Origin: Anseongella ginsenosidimutans
Lineage (GTDB): Bacteria; Bacteroidota; Bacteroidia; Sphingobacteriales; Sphingobacteriaceae
Assembly (NCBI RefSeq): GCF_008033235.1
Contig: NZ_CP042432.1
Span: 62,001-126,000, forward strand
Reading direction: 5' to 3'
DNA length: 64,000 bases
Positions 58,487 to 64,000 of the stretch are shown in pieces. Position 1 is the stretch's first letter. Each line of letters opens with the position of its first letter. Made by a program: the position numbers and the translations under genes. The notes under the pieces are model-generated. The model did not search any database and was not told the DNA's origin. It was given only the letters and a program-made list of their open reading frames with translations.

Positions 58487-59143
58487 TCATATATTTAAAT
58501 AATGCATGAACGAATCAAAACGGTCCATGGTATCATCCCTATGAGAAGCCTGGTGAAAACTTGCCTTTACCAGGTAATTAAAGCGTTCAAAGGAAGCGAT
58601 TATATGGGTAAGGTCTGTTTTACTGATCTTCATGGTCAGTTCCAGTTTCGTGGAGCCGGAGAACGACCGGATATAAGAGCTGAGAACAAAGGCATCGTTC
58701 GCCTCGACAATCCGCGCAATCTCCGATAGCTGAAAATCCCGCGCGCCAAGCTCCAGTACAACGATCCCTCCCGGATGATCCACAGCGGTAAGCTGCGCAA
58801 AATAGGTCACCAGCGAATTCATGGATATAAGCCCAAGGTATTTCTTTTTTTCATCCACCACGGGAACCGCCGTAAGCTGCAGCTCATGGACCATCCTGAT
58901 CACATCGTATACATGCTGGGAATCCTGAACGGACTGATAAAGAGGAAGGCTGGTACCGATTGGCTGGGAATGATCGGCAATTTCAATCAGGTCCTGGTCG
59001 GAAACCAGCCCGAGGAAATCCATCCCGTTCACCACCGGCAAATGACTTACCCGAAATTCGTCCATGCGGTCGAATGCCGTCTGAACACTGTTTGAAGTTT
59101 TCAGGGCTGGAATATAATCGCTTAATAACTCGACCGCTAGCAT
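58487..59143 (-). CDS. Tandem CBS-domain protein with C-terminal ACT-like domain
   Basis: A 218-residue cytoplasmic protein. Two CBS motifs (about 1-60 and 70-125, with LPVVNGMDFLGLVSDQDL and VPVVDEKKKYLGLISMNSL) form a nucleotide-binding pair. The C-terminal part (about 130-205, GGIVVLELGARDFQLSEIARIVEANDA) looks like an ACT domain. The architecture suggests an adenine-nucleotide and ligand sensor, but what it regulates is unknown. It sits 14 bases upstream of nadK, as in other Bacteroidota. Confidence 0.8.
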   Translation of the reverse strand: MLAVELLSDYIPALKTSNSVQTAFDRMDEFRVSHLPVVNGMDFLGLVSDQDLIEIADHSQPIGTSLPLYQSVQDSQHVYDVIRMVHELQLTAVPVVDEKKKYLGLISMNSLVTYFAQLTAVDHPGGIVVLELGARDFQLSEIARIVEANDAFVLSSYIRSFSGSTKLELTMKISKTDLTHIIASFERFNYLVKASFHQASHRDDTMDRFDSFMHYLNI

Positions 59144-59153
59144 TTCCTTCGTT

Positions 59154-59633
59154 TCAAGTTCAAACTTTTCAGTTTGTAGTTTTTAGTTTATAGTTTCCCA
59201 AGGCCAAAGTTCAAAGTTCAAAGTTCAAAGTTCAAAGTTTCAAGTTTTTAGTTTCTAGTCCAAGGCCAAAGTTTCAAGTTTATAGTTTTTAGTTTCCAGT
59301 CCTAAGGCCAAAGTTCAAAGTTTCCAGTTTCCAGTTTATAGTTTCTAGTCCAAGGCCACAGTTTCAAGTTTATAGTTTTTAGTTTCCAGTCCCAAGGCCA
59401 CAGTTTCAAGTTTATAGTTTATAGTTTCGAGTTCAAAGTTTCAGTTTCCAGTTTTTTTGAAGGAACGAATAAGTTTCAGGTCTTTAGTTTCCAGTTTTTA
59501 GTTTTAGAAGGCCTGTCTCGGGGCCTGGAACCTTAAAACGGAAAGGGTTCGCACGTTGATTCCCGAAACTCTAAACCAAAAACTACAAACTACAAACCAA
59601 AAACTACAAACTACAAACTATAAACAATAAAAA
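59154..59633. repeat. Large heptamer repeat cluster F, 480 bases
   Basis: This gene-free stretch is almost wholly 7-bp units (TTTATAG, TTTTTAG, TTTCCAG, TTTCAAG, TTCAAAG, TTTCTAG) in plus orientation to about 59500. Opposite units (CTACAAA, CCAAAAA, CTATAAA) run from about 59571 to 59633, up to the hydrolase stop. AAGGCCA spacers recur at 59200, 59262, 59304, 59352 and 59394. A block of about 56 bases (59255-59310) is repeated almost exactly 90 bases later (59345-59400). Confidence 0.88.
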
Positions 59634-60416
59634 CTATTTCAAATCCGAAGCTTCCTTCGCGTACACTTTTTTAAGAAAGGCCGAAAGATGATCGTTGAAT
59701 TCATTGGGCTTTTCCATCATTGGCGCATGACCGCACTTATCAATCCAGCTCAATTCCGAGTTGGGCAGCAGCGCGTGAAACTCCTCCGCTACTTCCGGGG
59801 GAGTTACCCGGTCTTCCCGCCCCCAAATAAGGGATACCGGAACATGTATGTGCTGCAGATCTTTACTCATGTTGTGACGGATCGCTGATTTGGCCATTGC
59901 CAGGATCTTCATTACCCGGTTACGGTCATTGACGATGGCAAATACCTCATCCACCAGTTCCTTTGTAGCCGTGGCCGGGTCACAAAAGGTGAATTCCACC
60001 CTTTCCTTAATGAAATCATAACTTTCCCTTTTTGGAAAAGAACCGCCAAAAGAATTTTCATATAAGCCTGAACTGCCCGTCAGCACCATTGAATGTACTC
60101 TTTCCTGGTGTTCAAGCGCATAAATAAGGGCCACATGACCGCCCAGGGAATTACCCAGGAGAGTAAAACGATCCAGCTTTTTATATACGACGAATTTATG
60201 AATAAACCGTGCCAGACTTTTCGCACTGGTCTTGATCAGCGGCATCTGGTAAATGGGCATCAGGGGGATAATAACCTTGTAATCAGATCTGAATCGTTCA
60301 ATTACCATTTCCCAATTGCTGAGAGCGCCAAAAAGGCCATGCAGCAGCAACAGCACCTGGCCCTTTCCTTCCTCCACATAGCTAAATCCGTTCTCTTCCC
60401 TTATCTGGTAATTCAT
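59634..60416 (-). CDS. Alpha/beta hydrolase
   Basis: A 260-residue alpha/beta-fold hydrolase with the oxyanion region LLLHGLFGALSNW (23-35). The nucleophile elbow GNSLGGH carries Ser90, the acid is D202 (WGREDRVTPP) and the base is H230 (KCGHAPMMEKP), so the triad is complete. The cap region (about 115-175) is helical. The substrate is not identifiable; such proteins hydrolyse esters or C-C bonds. There is no signal peptide. It is separated from its upstream CBS neighbour by the largest repeat cluster. Confidence 0.85.
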   Translation of the reverse strand: MNYQIREENGFSYVEEGKGQVLLLLHGLFGALSNWEMVIERFRSDYKVIIPLMPIYQMPLIKTSAKSLARFIHKFVVYKKLDRFTLLGNSLGGHVALIYALEHQERVHSMVLTGSSGLYENSFGGSFPKRESYDFIKERVEFTFCDPATATKELVDEVFAIVNDRNRVMKILAMAKSAIRHNMSKDLQHIHVPVSLIWGREDRVTPPEVAEEFHALLPNSELSWIDKCGHAPMMEKPNEFNDHLSAFLKKVYAKEASDLK

Positions 60417-60445
60417 ATATCTCTGCTATAACTTCCTCAAATATA

Positions 60446-61017
60446 TTATAAAAATACGCAATTATTTATCCAGTTGCCGATCATTCGATATCCGCCCGGG
60501 GTCAGAATGGACTCCGGATGGAACTGAAACCCCACAGGGGTAAGCGATGATGGGCCATTGCCATAATTTCACCGCTATCGGAAGTAGCGGTAACTTCCCA
60601 TTCCGGGGCCCGTACGTCTTCCAGGATCAGGGAATGATAGCGCATAACCCTTGTACTTGAGGGTATGCCTTTAAACGCCGCATGGTTATTATGCCTGATG
60701 AGGCTGGTTTTCCCATGCATGGGCACCCGTGCATGTACCAGCCGTGCGCCGAAATAGGCGCCAAGCGCCTGGTGCCCCAGGCAAACCCCAAGTATAGGGC
60801 ATTTATCATGAAAATAATGGATCAGTTCCATCATGGCGCCGCTTTCTCCAGGCCTGCTTGGGCCAGGTGAAAGCACGATCCCACTGGGGTTCATCCGGGC
60901 AATCTGAGTTGGTGTTTCCTGATCATTACGGATAACGCTTACTTCCAGGCCATGCTGCAGCAGGTAATGCAGCAGGTTATAGGTAAAGGAATCGTAATTA
61001 TCATACAAGATCACCAT
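60446..61017 (-). CDS. pabA: Glutamine amidotransferase of anthranilate/aminodeoxychorismate synthase, frameshifted in this sequence
   Basis: The uncorrected frame (60502-61017) ends LPLWGFSSIRSPF. Adding one G to the run at 60530-60533 gives LPLWGFQFHPESILTPGGYRMIGNWINNC, a full 190-residue class I amidotransferase with the triad His and Glu in FHPES restored. The nucleophile is C79 (GVCLGHQALG). The enzyme supplies ammonia for anthranilate or 4-amino-4-deoxychorismate. No trpE or pabB is adjacent, so TrpG and PabA cannot be separated here. Confidence 0.87.
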
Positions 61018-61023
61018 GACCGT

Positions 61024-61473
61024 TCATGACAACAACCTTTTAACTGTTTCAGAAACAGTTTTTCCATCGGCACGGCCTGCAAATTGCTTGCTGGCCTGCC
61101 CCATTACCCTTCCCATATCCTTCATAGAGGCTGCTCCGCTTGACTCAATGATCTTTTTTATTTCCGCTTCCAGTTCGGCAGGGTCCATTTGTTTGGGAAG
61201 ATAGCTTTCAATCACCTCCAGTTCTTCCGTTTCGGTCTGCTCCAGGTCGGGACGTTGCTGCTCCCGGTATATTTCAGCCGATTCCTTTCGCTGCTTTGCC
61301 AGCTTCTGCAGGACTTTCAATTCTGTCTCGGGGCTAATTGTCCCGGACGCGCCTTCTTCTGTTTTCGCCAGCAGCAGGGCCGCCTTGATACTTCTCAAAC
61401 CCCTCAGGCGAGCTGCATCCCTGGCCAGCATCGCCTCTTTAATATCCGAATCAATAGTTGTGATGAGTTCCAT
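61024..61473 (-). CDS. yqeY: GatB/YqeY-domain protein
   Basis: A 149-residue cytoplasmic protein of the YqeY family, related to the tail domain of the tRNA amidotransferase GatB. An N-terminal helical domain (DIKEAMLARDAARLRGLRSIKAALL) and a C-terminal three-helix domain (ELEAEIKKIIESSGAASMKDMGRVMG ... GRADGKTVSETVKRLL) are visible. YqeY proteins are thought to bind tRNA or assist translation, but the exact role is not settled. It lies six bases upstream of pabA on the same strand and is probably cotranscribed. Confidence 0.88.
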   Translation of the reverse strand: MELITTIDSDIKEAMLARDAARLRGLRSIKAALLLAKTEEGASGTISPETELKVLQKLAKQRKESAEIYREQQRPDLEQTETEELEVIESYLPKQMDPAELEAEIKKIIESSGAASMKDMGRVMGQASKQFAGRADGKTVSETVKRLLS

Positions 61474-61496
61474 ATATGATTTATTTTTCCCTGGAA

Positions 61497-62258
61497 TTAG
61501 TCATTCCTGTTGAAGCGTGTGGCGCCGGCCTGTGCGGCAGGCATAACGGTTATGTCATCGATATTGACATGAGGAGGCCGGCTTGCCGCAAAATAGACAG
61601 TTTCTGCAATGTCTTCCGCCGCCAGCGGTTCAAACCCTTTATACACGGATTTGGCGCGCCCGGCATCACCTTTAAAACGCACAATTGAAAATTCTGTTTC
61701 AACCGCCCCCGGGTTGACAGCCGTTACTTTTACCCTGTACGGGAGCAAATCGATACGCATGGCCCTACTAAGCGCATCTACGGCATGCTTTGTGGCGCAG
61801 TAGACGCCGCCGTCAGGATACACTTCTTTCCCTGCGATGGAGCCTATATTAATGATATGCCCCCGTTCGGAAGCGCGCATCATAGAAGCTACGGCTTTGC
61901 TCACGTACAGCAGCCCGCGGATATTGGTGTCAATCATGGTATCCCAATCGTCCGCATCGCCGTCAGGCAAAGGCGCCAGCCCCAGGGCCAGGCCCGCGTT
62001 ATTTATCAGCAGGTCAATTTGCTTCCACTCTTGCGGAAGGCTTTCCACGGCCGCGTTTACCGCGGCGCGATCCCGAACATCAAAAGGAAGAAGATGGGAT
62101 ACCGTTCCGTAACGCCCCGCAAGCTGCTCCGCCAGCTCCGTTAACCGGTCTTCCCTTCTGCCATTCAAGATCAGGTTATACTTGTTGCGGGCAAAGATCG
62201 AAGCACAGGCTTTCCCTATGCCTGAAGTGGCCCCTGTTATCAATACAATCATTGGCAT
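61497..62258 (-). CDS. Short-chain dehydrogenase, YdfG-like
   Basis: A 253-residue classical SDR. The NADP-binding GATSGIG is at 9-15 and NNAG at 86-89. The catalytic Ser140, Tyr153 and Lys157 (YCATK) are present. RR at 34-35 (NGRRED) favours NADP. The sequence is closest to YdfG-type 3-hydroxy acid dehydrogenases (VTAVNPGAVETEFSIVRFKGD), which oxidise serine or related 3-hydroxy acids and reduce malonic semialdehyde in vitro. The substrate here is inferred from family only. Confidence 0.85.
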   Translation of the reverse strand: MPMIVLITGATSGIGKACASIFARNKYNLILNGRREDRLTELAEQLAGRYGTVSHLLPFDVRDRAAVNAAVESLPQEWKQIDLLINNAGLALGLAPLPDGDADDWDTMIDTNIRGLLYVSKAVASMMRASERGHIINIGSIAGKEVYPDGGVYCATKHAVDALSRAMRIDLLPYRVKVTAVNPGAVETEFSIVRFKGDAGRAKSVYKGFEPLAAEDIAETVYFAASRPPHVNIDDITVMPAAQAGATRFNRND

Positions 62259-62267
62259 AGGGCGAAT

Positions 62268-63074
62268 TTATTCAAAATGAATCGTAAACTGAACCAGTTC
62301 GGCAAATAAACCCGCCAAAGGACGGCTGTACAAATTGTCGTCGTTATTAAGTACGTTCCCGAAAGAACGGGATATTTTCAGTTCCGGAGAGCATTTGAAA
62401 AATTCATAATACAAGTCCATGCCAATGCCGGCTTCCCAGGCAAAGTAATTCCGGTCAATAAAAAGCGAGTTCTCCGCATCTGCGGGAAACTCATCCGCAT
62501 TGCTCATGGCTTCGTCATACTTTTTCCGAGAGGTCACGTCCATGCAGAATTTAGCTCCGCCGATCACGTAAGCACGTACATTTCCCTGCCGGTTGGATTT
62601 GAATTTCAATAGCAGGGGATACTGCAGGTTTGTAAAACGAATATTCAGCCGCCGGTCCTCGGGCACAAGTACATCGGCCGGAGGCTCATTATTGCCGGGC
62701 TGCCCGCCGGCTTCTTCCCGCTGGTAGATATACTCGATATCCCTGTCCACGAAAATAATATTCGGCGTGAACCGCAAATCAAAATTACGGTGCAAATTCA
62801 GATTCGCCAGCAGTCCCAGGCTGAAGCCAGGCTTTCCTATGGATTTAATTGCTGCCAGTGGCGGGACAGTCGTAGTTTCTTCGTTTACATTGGTGTATTG
62901 AAATTCTTCCATGTAATCACTTCGCTTGATCACATTGAAGCTGCCGTAATTTAATGCCAGGGAAAATCCGAAATTATACGGCTGCTGATCAATATTCCCG
63001 CCGTCATTGATAAACTGGGCCACGCATGGAAGCCACAGGAATATACTCAGGACAAGGACGCAGCATTTTTTCAT
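62268..63074 (-). CDS. porT: PorT-family outer-membrane protein, type IX secretion
   Basis: A 268-residue protein from ATG 63074 with a signal peptide (MKKCCVLVLSIFLWLPCVAQ) and an eight-strand barrel pattern. The end (SRPLAGLFAELVQFTIHFE) carries a terminal beta-signal. The order ubiE-porT with an ATGA overlap matches other Bacteroidota. PorT is needed for T9SS export of CTD proteins such as gingipains in Porphyromonas gingivalis. An upstream in-frame start at 63098 would lie inside ubiE and is not used. Confidence 0.85.
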   Translation of the reverse strand: MKKCCVLVLSIFLWLPCVAQFINDGGNIDQQPYNFGFSLALNYGSFNVIKRSDYMEEFQYTNVNEETTTVPPLAAIKSIGKPGFSLGLLANLNLHRNFDLRFTPNIIFVDRDIEYIYQREEAGGQPGNNEPPADVLVPEDRRLNIRFTNLQYPLLLKFKSNRQGNVRAYVIGGAKFCMDVTSRKKYDEAMSNADEFPADAENSLFIDRNYFAWEAGIGMDLYYEFFKCSPELKISRSFGNVLNNDDNLYSRPLAGLFAELVQFTIHFE

Positions 63075-63799
63075 TTCTTTCCTGTATAGATGGCGCAAAT
63101 CCCAAGCGTCAGATGCCGTACCTTTGTTTCCCGGAAACCGCCCTTCTCCATCAGCAAAGCGAAATCTTTCCCGTCGGGAAATGCAGCTACTGATTCCGGG
63201 AGGTAAGAATAGGCCTTTTTATCCCTGGAAAACAAACGCCCGAAGAAAGGTAATATTTTAAACGAATAAAAACTATACAGCTGCTTTACGGGAAACGCCC
63301 TGGGTTTTGAAAACTCCAGTACGACCAGCTTCCCTCCCGGCCGCAATACGCGGTACATATCCGCCAGTCCGTTCTCCAGGTTTTCGAAATTACGCACCCC
63401 AAAGCCCACGGTTACCGCATCAAAGGAATTGTCGGAAAAAGGCAGCTTCTCCGAATCGGCCTTGCGAAGCTGCACTATCTGCTCCACCCCGCGTTTCAGC
63501 GCTTTTTCCCGGGCAATCGCCAGCATCCCTTCAGAGATATCCACCCCGGTGATCTTCCCAGGCTTCAAACGCAGGGCTTCAAAAGCAAGATCGCCCGTTC
63601 CGGTAGCCACATCCAGGATGCGCCGCGGATGTATTTCCTTCAATTCGTCAATTGCCTTCCTGCGCCAGGAACGATCAATTCCCGCGGAAAGAAAATGGTT
63701 CAGAAAATCATATTTTCCCGCAATGTTATTGAACATTTGGGCCACCTGCTCCTTTTTTCCGGTGGCAAGTTCTTTATAAGGTTTCACAGTCCGGGACAT
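63071..63799 (-). CDS. ubiE: Demethylmenaquinone methyltransferase UbiE/MenG
   Basis: A 242-residue AdoMet methyltransferase that makes menaquinone from demethylmenaquinone, the quinone used by Bacteroidota. The AdoMet motif is LDVATGTGDLAFEAL. FSDNSFDAVTVGFGVRNFENLENGLADMYRVLRPGGKLVVLEFSKP is the family signature. The start ATG 63799 (MSRTVKPYKEL) is preferred over an upstream one at 63859 that would add 20 unrelated residues. Its stop overlaps the porT start. Confidence 0.95.
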   Translation of the reverse strand: MSRTVKPYKELATGKKEQVAQMFNNIAGKYDFLNHFLSAGIDRSWRRKAIDELKEIHPRRILDVATGTGDLAFEALRLKPGKITGVDISEGMLAIAREKALKRGVEQIVQLRKADSEKLPFSDNSFDAVTVGFGVRNFENLENGLADMYRVLRPGGKLVVLEFSKPRAFPVKQLYSFYSFKILPFFGRLFSRDKKAYSYLPESVAAFPDGKDFALLMEKGGFRETKVRHLTLGICAIYTGKK

Positions 63800-63928
63800 G
63801 CGGTAAAGATAGGGGCAAAATTCCAGCCAGGCAACAGATCCGTTGTCAGGCGGGCGCATACCGGCCCGGCATCGCTGTCATAGGGCTGTCAGTGATCGTA
63901 TTTTTCTTTGGGAAAAATTTAAAAGAAA

Positions 63929-64000
63929 ATGCAAAAAACAGATCTGACCAAACTGTACAAATCCTATTACTCAGCTAAAAACACACCCGAGCTGGTGGAA
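63929..64000 (+). CDS. Start of a gene, possibly a GyrI-like small-molecule-binding protein
   Basis: The last 72 bases encode the start MQKTDLTKLYKSYYSAKN, followed by TPELVE, and run off the window. This resembles the N-terminus of GyrI-like domain proteins, but with only 24 residues the family is a guess. It is divergent from ubiE. Confidence 0.35.
   Translation, partial: MQKTDLTKLYKSYYSAKNTPELVE

Noticed and set aside
59154-59633. CRISPR array
   Set aside because: The repeats are 7 bp, drift from unit to unit, and have no unique spacers of fixed length and no cas genes nearby.

Overview
The window is a piece of a Bacteroidota chromosome. The evidence is a complete division and cell-wall (dcw) cluster in Bacteroidota order, PorG- and PorT-type components of the type IX secretion system, a hybrid two-component system (HTCS), a TonB-dependent receptor with a carboxypeptidase-like N-terminal domain, an Hc1-type histone, a tricorn-type protease, and three tandem Skp/OmpH genes upstream of the dcw block. 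No rRNA, tRNA or CRISPR was found.

Layout. 1-5.5 kb: partial permease, BadF-type N-acetylglucosamine kinase, a broken reading frame between repeat clusters, and a Nudix-type regulator divergent from pfkA-gapA across a perfect palindrome. 5.5-17 kb: tricorn-type protease, TonB receptor, penicillin-acylase family hydrolase, small membrane protein, LuxE-like protein, and a Tat-exported Gfo/Idh/MocA oxidoreductase. 17-24.5 kb: HTCS, three lipoproteins (two collagen-like), and an amt-porin pair. 24.9-31 kb: tyrS, histone Hc1, and a tightly overlapped operon acpH-like/ligA/DUF6913-like/dapA. 31-34.3 kb: an AT-rich restriction-modification island (PLD-type nuclease, HTH controller with palindromic operator, adenine methyltransferase). 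34.3-51.5 kb: alpha-oxoamine synthase, then the dcw cluster on the minus strand (mraZ-rsmH-ftsL-ftsI-murE-mraY-murD-ftsW-murG-murC-ftsQ-ftsA-ftsZ) led by a 10-bp-periodic MraZ box array. 51.7-58.5 kb: nadK-porG-uppS-bamA-skp x3, an envelope-biogenesis operon ending in an intrinsic terminator. 58.5-64 kb: CBS protein, alpha/beta hydrolase, pabA/trpG-like amidotransferase, yqeY, SDR, porT-ubiE, and the start of another gene.

Two patterns cut across the genes. First, at least eight genes (rsmH, ftsW twice, murG, the alpha-oxoamine synthase, pabA, the Gfo/Idh/MocA oxidoreductase and two collagen-like lipoproteins) are each split by the loss of exactly one base in a mononucleotide run. Adding that base restores a full family-length protein every time. 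Because essential genes are affected, this looks like homopolymer undercalling in the sequence and not biology. Second, intergenic clusters of 7-bp repeats (TTTTTAG, TTTAAAG, TTCAAAG and similar) start at or within a few bases of gene 3' ends. They read in the sense of the preceding gene, often have inverted copies further on, and around ftsW are interleaved with a small palindrome (GTTGCGAAGCAAC). They are the least explained structure in the window.

Functionally the region is dominated by envelope construction: peptidoglycan precursors (dapA, murC/D/E/G, mraY), the divisome (ftsZ/A/Q/L/W/I), lipid carrier (uppS), outer-membrane assembly (bamA, skp), T9SS parts and surface lipoproteins.
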